A DNA stretch of 64,000 bases from Benincasa hispida (GCF_009727055.1 NC_052359.1:60075471-60139470); one strand, 5' to 3'. Shown: positions 9,501 through 24,159, numbered from the stretch's first letter. Notes: generated by a model not told the origin, from the letters alone. A program made the numbers and translations.

Positions 9501-12500
9501 TAAGAAAGGGCATGAATCCATAAGTTCCTTGCACCATAGAGGCATGCCACCGATAGAAACAGCAGAAAAGTCCCTCATCTGCTGTTCAAGTTTTTCAGTC
9601 AGTTTGCTGTTTACAAATTCATTCTGTGACACTGAAGGAACTGATAGCTTTATATTGTCCAAGGTATTAATTCTCCCTTCAGAAAAAGCACGGATTCTTT
9701 CATGTGACATAATGTGAAATGCCATTCTGTTCATGCCCTCTATGCTCCTTAGAAGAAATAAAACATCATAAGCGGGACTTCCTTTTGCCAAGTCGGAAGG
9801 CAGAACACAATCTAGAATACCACAGAAAAATGAAGAGAACTGCAACATTGGGGCTTTGTCAGATGCAGAAAATAATTGGTTACAACTGTTGTCCTCCACT
9901 TCGCCAGTGCTTTTATACGTAATTGTATACACTCGGCTCCATACTTTTGTGCCAGATATAGTTTCATTTTCTTTAATGTGTTGTTGGAGAATTGCCTGGT
10001 AAAGTGTCAAGGTGGGCTCCAGCTGCTTTCCCTCAAGGTAAAGAAACAATTTAGGAGTCGTACCTTTCTTACTGCAAGATGCAGAACACTGTGATTTCTC
10101 ATCGACGCTGACTTCTGCAGATACCTGAACCAAAACAAGGTTACTATAATTTTAGGAGTGTGCACATTTTTTTAACATAGAAACTACTTTCATTGAGAAA
10201 GAATGGAAGAACACAAGAACATATAATTAATTACAAAAATGGACTCCAACTAAGAATAATGTTGTCCAGCGAATAATTACAAAAATGTGCCCACACATTT
10301 AGGAGTGCACACATTACCATAGTCCAGAATATAATCAATGCTTCAATCACGGATTAAGCGGGCAATCAAAGAGACAGTACTAGAAATGTGAGCCAACCAG
10401 TTACACGAGAATATTCAGCATAAAACCATAATATTTTTCCTAATTAACTTGGAAGTAGAAAAAGGCATCAGTTGAATCCAAAAGGATCCAGTGCCACGGA
10501 TGAGGCTGCAAATTCTAGAACTGATCTATCTTATAACACAGTTTTATATATACTTCCAAAAATGATCAACTTACAGTATAAATTTCAACTGATTGTATTC
10601 TTTCATTAAAAATAACTGAGCTCAAACCAAATGGTTTAGGTATGTTAGCCATAGTAAATAACCCCTACCTCAAGTATTTTACAATTTAAGAGCAGTATTT
10701 ATAATTCTTGCAACATTAACAATATTTCAAAAAGAAAACAGGAACAGACCTGAATTTCAGGCAAATCTGTGGACATGTTGTCGGACTCCACAAATTCTGA
10801 GTTAACACCCAAGCAAGAACGTACATCTGAGAGTAGTTTGACTTGATGCTCCCTCAGGCTATCGGCTTCAGAGGACTGCTCAGCTTTTTTTGTGCCAACT
10901 TTGGGCCATAGAAACCCTTCAATGGCATTCAAAGAAGAAAAAGGGTCAACACTCAGGATATCCCCAGTAATGTCACAGAGATCTGTTTCTCCATCTCCTC
11001 TCACAAACCGAACTTTCAAACAAGGATGTGGTATACACCGAGCATTTGGGACTGTAGCAAAATAGTTCCTATGTTTGAATCCCTGGCTTAAAATAACAGG
11101 AAAGTTTTCTAAAGACGAAAGTGAGATTTGTAATTTCCTTATCAATACTAAAATTGGCAACTTTACAGATGGGTGGTCTGAACTAGATAAGAGTAGCCTT
11201 GCAAAAGCCTCAAATCTTCTTTCTATAACTGAGAATTGTCTAGATATAGTTTGTGGTTCTCCCTTTTTTATCAGATACTGACCATTAGTTATGTAATTTA
11301 TAAATGACTTGACAATTCCACTTTCAATAAATTCAAAGGTGGATATGGGCTCGCCACACTTAAGCTTTGACATAATCTCAGCTAACAAAGCATAAAATTT
11401 TTCTTCATCCTGAGCTGGAGTGTCCTTAATTAAGGACAAGCTTAGTAGATCATCTAGGGCAGCAGAAAAAGTTCGAAGATTTTGAAGAATATCAGTCACT
11501 CCTTTATCAGTGTCACATAACTCTTCAGTAAAATATTTGTTTCTTATATGATTTGCAAGACTATAAACAGAATCCTTATCAAGCTTGCAGCTGCCTGTTT
11601 CTGCCGCTGAAGAGAAACAACTACTCGAAAAGGCATAACATAAGCACCTCCCATATTCTCTTGAAGACTTTTGACATGAACCAAATGATGAGTGGACACC
11701 AGTAAACACTGGGAAAATCAACTGTTTATACTTTTCTGGGGTTATCAGTGCATCAATTGCAAAATAGACACCCTCCTTGACAAACGATTTCAAAAATATA
11801 CTGGAGAGTTTTTGCAGGATAATCTCAGTGATCTTTAAAGCTAACATCAGCACATGGTGGTCTTTTCGAGTAAACACTCCAGCCAGGAAACTGACGATTA
11901 GACAGAAAAGACCATTAGACTTTCGGAAGGCAATTTGAAAATACCATAAAAAAGAATATCAGGCATCATTCACCTAGAAATGTTGGCATTCTGAAGTAAC
12001 TCGACAAGCATGTCAGATTCACCCAAACAGACAAACTTGTAGATAATAGTTAGGCAGCCGCAACAAACATACAGGTTTGCACCAGAACTAACCACCTGCA
12101 GAAGCAAAAATTTGATAATTAGGAGATGGGAAGAGCTAGAGCTTTTTTATTAGCTTAGAATAATAACCACCTGAACAAGCAAAGGAAGTATATCCAAACC
12201 AAACTTCTGCAGTTGTTTGGGATTACTGGCTAAAAAAGACACTTTTTCAGACAATTGTTCTGTCTTTGCATCTTCTGTAGGGAGAAGCTCGTTGAGCAAT
12301 GTCAGGACTTCACATACCTGGGCAAAAAACCAATGACAATAAATTCCCATTATTTGTTTTTGGAAAAACACAAAGACAGACCCTACAAACCTGGAGGGGG
12401 AAACAAACGCAGAAAGACTTTGAAATTCTAGATCCAATGTAGGCCAATTATGAGCTATTGAACTATCACTTTTATTTGAGGAGAAAACTTAGGAAATGTC

Positions 12501-14821
12501 ATCGATGCATTTCTTGATAGAAAAGGAAATGTCATCGATGAATGAAATGAGACAAAGAGTACGAAACGCTCCTAAACCCCAAGTGGGGAATTACAAGAAA
12601 TCTTACCAATTTGTAATTAAAAAAGATAGACTGAAAGCTTAAGGACTGTTACATTTACACATATAGAGGGCATTAAAAAGGAGCAAAATATTAGAGCAGT
12701 GATTCTCCTAGCTCAGGCTACAAAGTGCCAGCGAGATCAGGTGGAGGTTTGGAGGTGGAGAGGATATATCCTTAACAGAGCATCTTAATTTTATAGTCTT
12801 ATATTGCACATGCCTTCAATATATCAAGAATTTTTTTTCCCCTTTTTTTCTCCCTCTATAGAAACATTGCCTTTCCTTGAGAAAGAATGAAAGAGCCTTC
12901 ATCATTATATAAAAGTTGAATCCATGACTTGAGATTTGAAAGAAAATTTTTAGACAATCGTAGTTATCAATTTATATCCTGCAACACTTAAAAAAAGGAT
13001 TTCTGTGAAGTGTTTGTCAGAAGAATTATATGGGGGGAAGTCTCCTCTATAAGTTTCCTAGATATATATTAAAAAAAATTAATAAAATAAAATAACTGCG
13101 ACTGCACAGTCAGAGTCTTTCCATGGTTTCAAAAACAGTACATGTTAATAGTCTAATACCTGGTTGCGCTGGCCATCAACTACAGCACATGAAGAAGACA
13201 CCCCATGCGAGAGATTATAAACAGATAATATGTCCTTCAAAGTGTTGCTAATGTTTAGCTCATAAAGAGTTTCGAAAGCAACAATGGATCCTGAAGATAG
13301 TTTGATAAGTACACCAAGCAAATCCTGCAAAGGAAGTAGATAGTCATTTCATCATTCTTCCTTAAATATGGTGGTAGAGGCTACAGGGAGAAGTTCCTCC
13401 ATATTGTACTAAAATAAAAATATACAAAATATTAAACCATTGGTCCCTTACTTGTATGATTCTTAACTTACATTGTAAACAGTCTGGGACAAAGTTGTTC
13501 GGCTATTCAAGTTTATAAGGCGAATGGCTTGTTGAATCAGCCCATGCCGACAGAGCCCATCCAAAAGCTCGCAGGATTGCTGTGTACACTCAGCTATTTT
13601 AATCATGCATCGAGCCACATTCTCTACCAGCTGAAATGTGACATTATAACAAGGAGAAGGTTTATAAACATAAAATAAAATAAAGCAATATGAAGCATTC
13701 AAGTCCAGTTATTTCAAACCTCCCCATCATCATACTGAAGGAGATTGCATAGTATAGGAACAGCCTCAATCAAATTTGGTGGACACTCGGAAGGTAGTTT
13801 TTTGCAGACATTCACCACTATGCGAAGAGCCGTTCTCTGATCCAAATCAGATTACACATTAAAATTTTCAATCTCTTGATCATGGGTTTGTAGGAACAAA
13901 ATAATAGGAACATCAGTTTAATCAAACTGTCAAGATTGAATAAACATCCAGAAGGGCAAATGACTTACTTGTATGATAGTAGGAAAAAAATCAATAAAAG
14001 TTAAAACAGCCATAACTGCACCACCCTCCAAGCATGCAACAGGGTGTTCCTGTGATATTTTTTCCAATGCTTGGAAACACTACAATAAAACAGAAACTCC
14101 TTTAAAAAAATAGCAAATGTATCCAGCATTCAAACATAATATGACCAATGGACTAAAAATAACAATAAAGTGAGCATGATCAAATCACCTGTTCAGCAAC
14201 ATCCGAGTACTCAATAGCTCCCAGCCTCTTGCAGAAGGCAGGAACTCCACCATGACGAACTATAAAACTAGATGCTCTGGGGTAAGCATCGCATAAATAA
14301 GTTAAAGCCCTTAAAGCCAATAGCACAATATCTGAGTCGCTATCAAGATTCACCAAATTTACAAGAATTACAGATAACGAATCTGATGTCATGCTCGATA
14401 GTGAATTCTCCGTGCAGAATGACAAAACCTCACATAGTTCCCTCAGTAGTTCTGTTTGTACAGATGGCTCAGATTCTTCACCCAAGCTTGACAAAAGCCT
14501 TTTAAATCGTCCATGATCACTAGATGATCTTTGCCTCTGGTAATTTCGAAGATCACTATGTTTTTGTTCTGCATCATCAGAATCACAAGACCCGTAGGCT
14601 GAATCCTTATCATGTTCTCCCTCTGAACGACTGGAAGCAGAAGCAGAAGATGAAGTGTCCATGTCATTATCATGGATGCCAGGACTTGAATTAGTTGATG
14701 TCATGTGTAATTGCATAGATGAATTAGATGTGCTTGGTCTGAATTCCAGTGAACTGCATGCCCGTTTATCAGCCGGTAATCTATCCACAATTTCAGTACG
14801 CTTTTGGCCACGATTTCCCAT
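6550..14821 (-). CDS. UPL4: HECT-type E3 ubiquitin ligase, UPL4-like (16 coding exons)
   Basis: E3 enzyme that takes ubiquitin from an E2 onto its own cysteine and passes it to substrates; UPL3/UPL4 have armadillo repeats plus a C-terminal HECT domain. Coding exons: 14821-14189, 14079-13969, 13836-13720, 13630-13472, 13324-13160, 12317-12171, 12095-11974, 11890-10750, 10124-8934, 8851-8621, 8532-8428, 7826-7746, 7665-7597, 7509-7381, 7287-7204, 6615-6550 (TAG). All introns are GT-AG and total 1516 codons. The N terminus ([20 protein letters not shown]) and acidic Ser-rich segment match UPL4 rather than UPL3. Armadillo-like helices span about 100-520. HECT begins around 1130; [20 protein letters not shown] and the later [16 protein letters not shown] motif are canonical. 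The catalytic cysteine is Cys1483 (codon 7242-7240), 33 residues from the end as usual in HECT enzymes. No disrupting stop or frameshift was seen, so it looks functional. Confidence 0.93.
6700..7001. mobile_element. MITE-like inverted-repeat element in UPL4 intron 15
   Basis: The two ends (6697-6732 and 6965-7004) are imperfect inverted repeats of about 35 bp built around CGTGTTTGTGAGTGATTTT. It is about 300 bp and non-coding. It shares end sequence with 7008-7151 and 30105-30341, suggesting one family of small DNA elements. Confidence 0.55.
7008..7151. mobile_element. Second, shorter MITE-like element in the same UPL4 intron
   Basis: The ends carry an inverted repeat of about 40 bp with mismatches; both contain ACATGC followed by TTAAATCATT on the respective strand. 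It sits seven bases from the previous element, so the two may be one compound insertion. Confidence 0.45.
7240..7242 (-). other. UPL4: HECT catalytic cysteine codon (Cys1483)
   Basis: TGT codon in the [11 protein letters not shown] motif of exon 15. In HECT ligases this cysteine forms the thioester with ubiquitin. Its presence and position argue for an active enzyme. Confidence 0.9.
12318..13159 (-). other. Longest clean intron of UPL4 (intron 5)
   Basis: 842 bp between exons 5 and 6. It has a polypyrimidine/poly(T) run near 12830-12850 and no recognised element or gene. Confidence 0.6.
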
Positions 14822-15710
14822 TTATCATTTATTAGCTCTAGTGGAGATTTAACCCTCCTATATAATCAAGAGATCCAACATTGCATAAGATTGACACACT
14901 TTTTATGCTTCAACAATTATATTGCCTATGATCAGAATCAAACTATACAGCAGGACAAACATCAAATATAAGACACCATAACAAATGGTCTTTTGGCTCA
15001 ACACTAACAATTTCACTTCAATAGAGCGAAAAGCTCCCATCGGTGAACATTCCAATCCGGAACTCATAGAGTAATCAGATAGAAATTGGAGCATTCGACT
15101 GAGAATTGTCTGTCTCAAACCTTAAGAGCTAAATATTATTTAAAAAAAAAAAAAAAAATTACATACACCGTCAATTTGAACAAAAATAAAAGAACCTCTA
15201 CTGCTCCAAGACTAACACAGGACCCGGAAACTCCACGGATTAAACCACCATTGACAAATAAATTTTCTATCATATATGCTTGACAATCTCGAACATATAA
15301 CTAAGTTTCTCTAGTAAGCTCGTAAGTCGTAACTAGACCCCTTTTAACAGCCAAAAAAGACTAAACCCGAAGCGAATGCGATGAAGAAAGAGATCAAAAA
15401 TTACAAATGTAAACACGGATTTACGATCAGACAAGACAAAACTATCTCATATTTCTTAGTACCTCAGCGCTGCAAACCGAAGACTCGCGAAATTCCAAAA
15501 GCACGATGAAAAAATATGGGAGTTTGTGAGGGAGAAAAATTCTCCGTCTACGCCAGAACGCACCTCCCGCGGCGGATGCTTTTATCGGTGATCGAAATTG
15601 TAAAGCTCTTTTGACGTCGACGATGATGAAAAAACAGAGCGAGAGAACGCCAGAGCTTAAAGATATATATGAAAGACTGAGAGAGTGAATATATTTGATC
15701 AAATTTTTTT
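14822..15710 (-). promoter_or_regulatory. UPL4 5' leader and promoter region
   Basis: Upstream of the UPL4 ATG. A 16-base A run lies at about 15140-15158, followed upstream by a more GC-rich block (15440-15660) typical of a transcribed leader. A TATATATC word on the minus strand near 15665 could be the TATA box. A leader intron is likely but its junctions cannot be fixed from sequence alone. Confidence 0.4.
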
Positions 15711-18700
15711 ATTATTATTATTATTTACTTCTCTTTTCACTTTTTTTTTAGGTATTATTCTTTTTATGTTATTCTTAATTTAAATCAAAAGGTTAATATT
15801 TTTTCAAAATCTACGACATATTGTTTTAATAGATTTGATTACCTATATTTCCATTTAAACGAATATCATATCAATATTTTAATTAAAAAGTAAATAATCA
15901 TTTACATTCACTAAAATTAACTTGGTTGTTTGATATTGCAAAATAATAATAATAATAATAAATAAAAAGATAAAATAAATTTTGGAGTGATTTCACATCC
16001 TAATTTTTTTATAAAAAAATTCTAATTAGAATGGTTGGTTTACATTTGTAATGGTCTTTTTTTTTTCCAATTTACCATCCAAATACATCATTTAAATATA
16101 TTCATTTTAAATCTTACATAATTTAAATATATTTATTTTAAATCATTCTCATTCCCAAATAATTTTAAATCATTTCTTAGATTTCAAATCACATTATTTA
16201 AAATTTTTCTCTAACTTTTTTTAATCTAAATAGAGGATAATTTTTTTTTTCTCATCATAGACGTTAATAAAAAAAAATTAGGAAAAAATATGCATCCATT
16301 AATTTAATTTAGAAAGTCTTCTAATTATTCAATAAACTTTAATTTTGAAATAAAAGGTAAATTTGATCATCTTTCATTTTAATGAGATGAGATTGTCCTT
16401 GAGGAAATTTTAACTATAAATTGTTGTGCATATTATTTCATCATTGGTGAACTTTTCTTAAATCAAGATAATAATATATGAATTCAACTTGGCATAATAT
16501 GGTAGATAATGTGAAAAAGTAGACTAAACCAATACTTAGACGATGGAATAGAATTTCAACCATAAATTTATAATATAACGATGAAATCAAATAATAAATT
16601 ATGGGTGTGACTTTGGTCATTAAAGGGTCATTTGGTTTAATAAAATATTTGGAAATAGGAAGTTTGGGAATCAAAATGACAGTATTTAGTTGTGCATAAG
16701 AATGATTTTATAAACAAAAATTGTATTTGCGTAATTATGTAACATGAAAATCTTATTATAATTATAATAAATTAATAATTTAAATAATAAACAATATTTA
16801 ATATATCAGTAAAAAGTTAATTAAATAGTAATTTTAATTATAAATATTTGAATAATAAGTAATTTATAATTAAAATTAACCAATTAATGTATTTAATGAA
16901 CATTATACTAATTATAATATGATACTTAATCATTTTTATCATTAATTAAGTTCAACCTTAGTAATTTTTATTTTAATTAAATAATATAAAAATATATATT
17001 TTAATGGATAATATATTATATAAAAAGAAAATAAAATAAGATAAAACTATGATATATTAATAAAGAATCCTAAAAGTATTTTGTAAATATGATGTTAATA
17101 ATGAATGAAGTAATAAAAATAATCACAATAAATAATTAATTTTTTATAAATAATCATTGATGATATATGTTCATAATGAATGATTAAATTACAATTAATC
17201 TCAATAAATAATTATTTGATTATTAAAAAAAACAAAGTAATAAATTATTGTTATTGAAAAAATGAATTTTAATACTAACTAAATTTAACTAATTTTAGTT
17301 TACTAATTAAATATATTTAAGATAGTGTTGGCTAATAAATTAATAGTTTAAGAAAAATAATTCCATTCATTTAATAAATTTTTATTATAAAAATAAGTTA
17401 AGTAAGTAATTTAATAGATCATGATTGATTTATTAAAATAAATATTTACATTATTTTTACTAAATTAATATTAATTAATTAATTAATTAACTACATTCAA
17501 AGTGAAATTATATGTAAAATGAAAAACAGATTGAGAGGGTAAAGGAGAAAACCCACGAAGAAATAGAAAACTCATGTGAGAAATAAGAATGTCTGATCCA
17601 GGTTAAGAATTGAAAATTATATGAGAATTTGATACCTATGCCAATTTCCATATATAAAACCCTCAAACCAAACAATCACTAAAGTAACTTTTAAAAGGCG
17701 TTAATTATGTGACATATTATAACTTTATCTCTTTTAGCTTACCAATTTTTTTTAATAATTTAATGAAATGTATTTGGCAAATATTGCATTGATTTTTAGC
17801 ACCTCTTATCTCTAATCTTCCCCATATCTTCTAACATTGCACTCCAATTGGGTTAAGATGCACAAAATAATTCATTCCAAAACAATGTACAAGTAAATTT
17901 GAAAGTTGTAAGTAAAACTGAGACCTAAAAATAAAAAATTAAGAGGCTATATAACAATGTGGTTGAATGTAGAAGGAATAGAGTAAAATTTATGATTTAA
18001 TAATGCATCCAAGAGTTAGACAAACGACTACAAATAGTATCAATTACAATAAATATTTTTGTTTTATATATTATTTTATTTGGTTTATTTTATACTATCT
18101 CTCTTAAGCATTTTTTTTTTAATAATATCAAGGTCATTGCATAAGTGTTTCGCAAATTTTTAAAGAATTACAAGAAGGGATTTTCATATATAAAAAAAAC
18201 ATCAAACTATGATAAACTTCTATCCTTCCCTATTAATGATAGACTTGTATCAGTTTCTATCACTGATAATATCGATGATAAATTTCTATTTGTTCTTTAT
18301 CACTAATATAAATTGATAAACCTCTACTAGTGTTCTATCAGTTTTTTATCACTGACCTATCAGCGTCACTAACTATACTTAAATTTTGATATTTGTGTAA
18401 ATATTTTTTTCCTTATTTTTCTATTTTTGAAAATCTTTCAATTACAAATATTACAAAATCTTTTTGTGATAAGCTCTATTGTTTGATAGAATCTATCGCT
18501 ATACTTCTACCAATAATATAGTCTATAAGTGATCAACTTTATAGGTTGGATTTTAATTTTATTATATATGCTAATATTTGAGCTTGATCGTAATATTTAC
18601 AATCGTCTCTAATATCAAAATTTTATATTTTAAAAGATATATATATATAAAAAAGATAAATATGTCTTATTTTGTGGTACAAAATTGTAGAGTTCCAAAT

Positions 18701-21700
18701 GCCTAAAAATAATTCATTTTAATCATTTTCACACATGTTAGTGATTAGAGAAATTTGAGGTTATCATCCAACGAATTATTCAAATTTTCAAATGTAGCTC
18801 ATAATCATAATAAAGGAAAGTACACAAACGTTAGAATTTGGGACAGCTCCATTTTAGACAATACATGCAAATTATTACTAAGTTAACTTACCTTGTCAAA
18901 TATATATTTTTTTAATTAACCATAATTTATCCATCTTTATTTTCAAGTTTGGCCTTTAAAATTTTTATTCGGTTGGTATATTTTTTCCCACTATTTGATC
19001 CTATGTGCATTGCACATATTATATACAATTTAAAACATAACTTAATTATAAAAGTTTAATAATACAAATTTAGTTTATGAATAAGAGAGTTTGAATTAAA
19101 AGAAAAAAAAACTAAATTTAGAAGCCACACATGAAGATTAAAAAATTAAGAAAAAAAAACACGATAATCCTTCGTAAGTTTATTAGATAGTTTGATTATC
19201 TTCTTAATTCTAAACTTCAAATTACAAGATATTTTTCTACATTTTATTTATTTTGAATGGGATGATTTGATTATTATTTTACTTTTAAATTTTAATTTAA
19301 ATGAAAATATTATATTGTTCTACTTTTGTAAACAAAAAATTGTACTTAATTTTAATTTAATTATAATTAAAACTAATATATATTTTTATGTATACATAAA
19401 CTTTTAAAACTTATTTATTTTTTGAACATTTACAAGGATCTGATTTTAAACTTTATTTTGATTTTACAAATTATTTGATGTGTATTTACAATAGATTTGA
19501 AAAGAGAAAAAGAGTATAATAACATATAAAAAAGTAGTAAATTATTATACATTTATTGGTGTGTATCTACAAAAACTACACAAGCTTAAATAGTCAATCA
19601 CTTTCTTCTTCATCATTTTGCGATCTTCTAAATTGCTCGAACATTGACAAATTTATTAAATCTTAAAAACAATATCTCCTTCTCCACCTTTTCAATATGT
19701 GAGAATCAATAGACGAATATAGAAAAAAAAGCTACAAAATATACAGAAAAGAATAAAGCTACAACCATTGCATTAGCGGTGCCATAAAGCTATTTGGAAT
19801 CAGGAAATATTTTTAATTAATATTTAGTTTTCAATTTTAAATTCAAGATTTATTTTATATATTTATCTATTTCTCATCAAATCAAATATATTTTCTATTT
19901 TTTAGGTAAAATGCATCAATTTTTTTTTTTTAAAAAAAATGTATACCATATTGGTTTTTTTTTTTAAAAAAAAAATAAAATTATTTTCCTTAATATTTAA
20001 AAATTAATCTATAATAAATAAAATTTATCATACTAAACAATTATTTAAAATTTTAAATAACAATTTTTTAAAGAAAAAAATTGATTACAAGTCTATTTTA
20101 GTTATATCTAAAATAAGATGTTTTTATATTTATTTACCAACCACTCTAACCTATCTTTTCAACTTAGCTGAAATTTATCAAACACTATTTTACCTTTTTT
20201 TAAATTTATCAAACAACATTTTACTTCTTTTCCCAACTAATTTTCTATTTTAAAAGCTACAACAATCCTGAAATCTAGAAGAAGCACATACAAATGTGAT
20301 AACTCCTTCTAAATCTAGAACTACAAACAATTTCTAAAGAAGTGGCCGAAAAAATTAGAGAGATAGTGGGTTTAAATTGAAACGTGAAAGAGGAAAATAA
20401 GAAAATGGGAGGAGTTACCTGACTAAAGATGTTTAATTTATAAAATTTAGATTTCAAATAATGATTATATTTTATTTTCATCCAAATCAAATATATTTAT
20501 AAATTATAATTTTTTTTAGATAAAAGGATATTAATTTATTTTTTTTAATAAAATTTTCCTTTTTCTTTAACGTTATTATTTTTAGATGAAATGAGATTTC
20601 CATCCATGATATTTCTAGATAAGATTATAGATAAAATCTAAATCTAAATTTTTTTTAATTAAAAAAATAATTTTTAAGAATTATTTTTTATATAAAAAAT
20701 CTATTTTCACTTCAATAGAAAAAAATAGAAAAGTATAAATATCCTTTTCCATAGTCATGTTAAATTTTAAATTAGATTTAGATAGCAAATAGTTTTTTTT
20801 ATGTAATTTATATGATTTTTTTTATTGATTTTTAACGCGATTTAGAATTTTATTGTATTTAAAAAAATTCTCCCTCCATATTTTAGATAGTATATAGATA
20901 TGATTTTTTTATTTTTATTTTTATGTTTTCTTTCATCTGAAATCCCGTCTGCTGCTCTAATCTCAAACAACAGAACTACTTGCATCTGGGTGAAATGACC
21001 TACCGGAACGCACTTTCCTGCCCCTTTCTATTCAAAAAATTAGAAGTTGCAAAGATCCCGTTCTTCTTAATTTGATTTTTTATGATTTAATGTGAACAAG
21101 ATAAATATGATTTTTTTAGAAAAAAAATTAATATAAGGTGTGAATATCAAAAATAGAGAATCTTTATACCTACATATACATACAACGTGGAGTAAAACAA
21201 TATTAGAAAAAATATTTATTTTCCTGAAAACTTCTTTTTACATGTATATTTAGATTATTTATTTTTTTTTTTTTAAAATCTATACTCATTCAATGTAAAA
21301 ATCAAAATAAATAGAAAAGATTATTTAATGATTTAAATATGAGAGTATATAATATATTCCTATTACTAAGGCAAAGGGAAATCAAAATTTCTTTACGCGG
21401 TTTCTATTCATTTTAGAAAGTGTAAAAATTCTTAGCATAATTTTTCTTCATTATCTTTTTTTCTTGTGGGTTGTTCTGGGAAAATTAAAAGATATTGTCT
21501 TTTTAGAAATTATTTAGGAAAATATTGTTGTTTTCAAACTATTTGTAAAAATAGAATTTTGAACCCTCGACCTTCCTTTGTACGTCCAACTTTGAACCCT
21601 CGATCTTGAGTGTGTTTAATTATCATTCCGGAGACATTCCTCTATCAAAAGATCGTATTTCTAAATTTTCATAAGGTCCCCTGGAATTCCTTCCAAAGGT

Positions 21701-22060
21701 TATTGAATAATTTTTACGGATTCTGTCATCTCATCAAGTCTGACTAAAAAACGAGCTAATGAATCTTCTTCTTTTTGCCACTGAACTTTCCAATCAAATT
21801 CGAGAGTGAGATTATGAGGGAAAGCGAGATTTTGATAGAGAGCGAGAATACTGTACAAATTTTCCTTTTTTTTTTTTTCTTTTTTAATTATTACACATTC
21901 CACCTTCTTCTTTCTTTCTTTCTTTTTTTAATTTTTCATTTTATAAAAACAATTTCTAAAAATATTTTATTGTTTTATTTAAACTCTAAAAGGAATAAAT
22001 TAAAAAAAAAACTCGTAAAAAAAATGTAAATTAAATATCTCATTTATATAAAAATAATTA
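15711..22060. other. Long AT-rich gene desert
   Basis: No credible gene in about 6.3 kb. The content is low-complexity A/T: (AAT)n near 15945-15961, ATTA repeats near 17470-17490 and T/A tracts near 19920-19970. One clustered repeat of TATCACTGATA-like words lies at 18214-18370. Open frames here are short and of low complexity. Confidence 0.7.
18214..18370. repeat. Degenerate tandem TATCACTGATA-type repeat
   Basis: Words such as CTATCACTGATA, TATCACTAATA, CTATCAGTTTTTTATCACTGA and TGATAAACTTCTA recur in both orientations at 20-35-bp spacing. It looks like a decayed short satellite-like array with an internal dyad. Confidence 0.5.
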
Positions 22061-22066
22061 CAAAAA

Positions 22067-24011
22067 TCAATGTGTCCCACAAGGCAGACGTCGTCGATTT
22101 CGAGCTGGTTGTCGTTGTCGACTTCGAACTTGAGATTGCTTGGGTTCTTCTTGATGTTGCTCTGGTACCTCTACAGGCGCTTCATAATATAAATATTCAT
22201 TATGCTCTCCACGACCCCGACCATGTCCATGCATGTATGAAGACGAAAGACCAGCCTTTGAGTCATAATGTTCTGAACCAAATGCTGGCATCATCATCAT
22301 CGGACTAACATAATCAGTTTGACTCTGTGTCTGCATCATAAGGGGCAACTCTTCCACATTATGTGCAACCTCATCAAACTCATCCTCTTCCCGGGTCCTC
22401 TACGTCTAGGAGCTGGTGGAGAAACAATAGGTATATCGTACATATAATGAATTTCCTCCATATAGCTTTGGTTGTCACTACATATAGCAAGAACCTGGTT
22501 CGGATAATTCGCAACCTCACGGATCTACTTGCTGTCGATCTCTATGAATTATAAAACAATTAGACAATATTTAAAATAAATTTAAATTAAAAATAATTAA
22601 AATATTCATTCATTTAACTAGATGACACGGCTTACTCCCGGACGATGGACGTAAGCTGATATTATCTATACCAATGAATATATTCTGGGAGTGACATATG
22701 TGTCAAACTGTTCGAACAGAAACCCACTGCAATAAACCTTGCACAGATAGTACCATCGCACTTACTAAATATGGCAACTTTTTCGGACCAATCTCCGTAG
22801 TCCGTTAGTCAAATTATCATCAGTCAAACGGTTCAGTATTACAAGGCGATGAGACATCTTGCTGTAAATCGAATTGTCTCATCACCCTGCAGGAAGATGT
22901 CAGTCACCAATGTGAAGAACATATGAGATGACTCATCGTTCACCATATGTTTTGACTATTCGTACAAAAATTAGGCAAAGTATGCATAATAATTTTGTAC
23001 GGCTCCCAAATAACCTGAAACACAAAATATTATATTAGAGAATATTAAAGACAAATACAATAAAATGTGAATAAAAAATCAATTAGGTTTAGTGTAATAT
23101 ACCTGTTCAGGTTGAAGCAGATCAAAACATGTATCTATACTGGCTGACTACATATGTGGCTTGTCCTAGTCACACCAAAATTTGTCTCTCTACCTAAATT
23201 TTTAAATTGATAATTTAGAATTTAAATTAACTAGATCAGTGATTAAAAATTAAATTGAATTAAAATAACATACCAGAGAACTGTAGGCTCATCCAACTCG
23301 CTCCCAACCCATAGTTGCAAAAGTATGAGAGACCCAGCTATCTCTCGAACCTCAGGTCTTGTTGCTGTCTATACAACCATGCCAAGCCATGCCCAACTCC
23401 ACGAATACCGCCCCGCATCATGGAAGTTAGCTAACAGTGGCAGGAACATCAAGTGAACAAAATGACTTGATTTATCTAAAAATAGACTTCCACCCATTAT
23501 TTGTAGTATATATGCTCGTGCATATTCTTATGAAAGTTTCCTCGTCTGCATCATTCTGTTGAGCTCACGAAATTGTGTTCCTAACCATATTAAACTTAAC
23601 TTCGCATCCTTTAATCTTGTCGGCAGATGGGTCGCACCGAGGTACAATTGAAAAATTTCTAACCAGTCATCGTACATCAACTCCAGTGACCGGACTCACC
23701 GTTAATAGGTAACCCTATAAAACATTCTATGTCTTGTAGGACATATGGAATGTATGGTCTCGGGCCTCCATCTCTCGACCAAGACTGTGATCAGATGCCA
23801 GTAATAAATCCTAATCTGGCAACCCCATAGAATCCAATGTGCGCAGTAGTGGTAGTATTCGAGGTGGGCGGTGGATAGTGCGCTGGAGAACTACCTCTCG
23901 ACGCTGCAAAGATATTTCTCCAATAGTACGATCTCGCCATACAACATATGATCGATGAATGGACTGGTCGTACAAAACATCAGGATCAACAAGTCCTGGG
24001 TTTAAAGCCAT
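22067..24011 (-). pseudogene. Plant mobile domain (PMD / MAIN-like) gene relic
   Basis: PMD proteins (MAIN, MAIL1 and transposon-borne kin, sometimes labelled 'phosphatase 7 long form homolog') include host silencing factors and many TE-carried copies. The 5' end (24011) encodes MALNPGLVDPDVLYDQSIHR, then the QRREVVLQRTIHRPPRI segment typical of the PMD start. After about codon 65 the frame breaks: FYGVARLGFI reads in another frame, then WHLITVLVERWRPET in a third. The 3' end (22357-22067) keeps a plausible tail rich in Gln, Arg and Pro that ends LPCGTH. Multiple shifts and stops mean it cannot make a full protein. It lies directly downstream of Mutator-like transposase fragments on the same strand. 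Confidence 0.7.
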
Positions 24012-24159
24012 GATCTGAAAAAAAATATATATATAAAATTGATGACTATAATTGAATAGTAGAAAAAAGTGTGAGGGTAAAGAATAATATAAAACTTTAT
24101 AATTACAATAAAAAAAATTGAATATACAATAGATTATTATAAAAAAAAATATGAATGCA

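Noticed and set aside
9236..9717. Two plus-strand frames (87 and 132 codons) opposite UPL4 exon 9
   Set aside because: Antisense shadows of the HECT gene; composition follows the coding strand codons.
16700..17520. Matrix-attachment or origin-like region
   Set aside because: Extreme A/T content alone is not evidence; no specific motif arrangement was seen.
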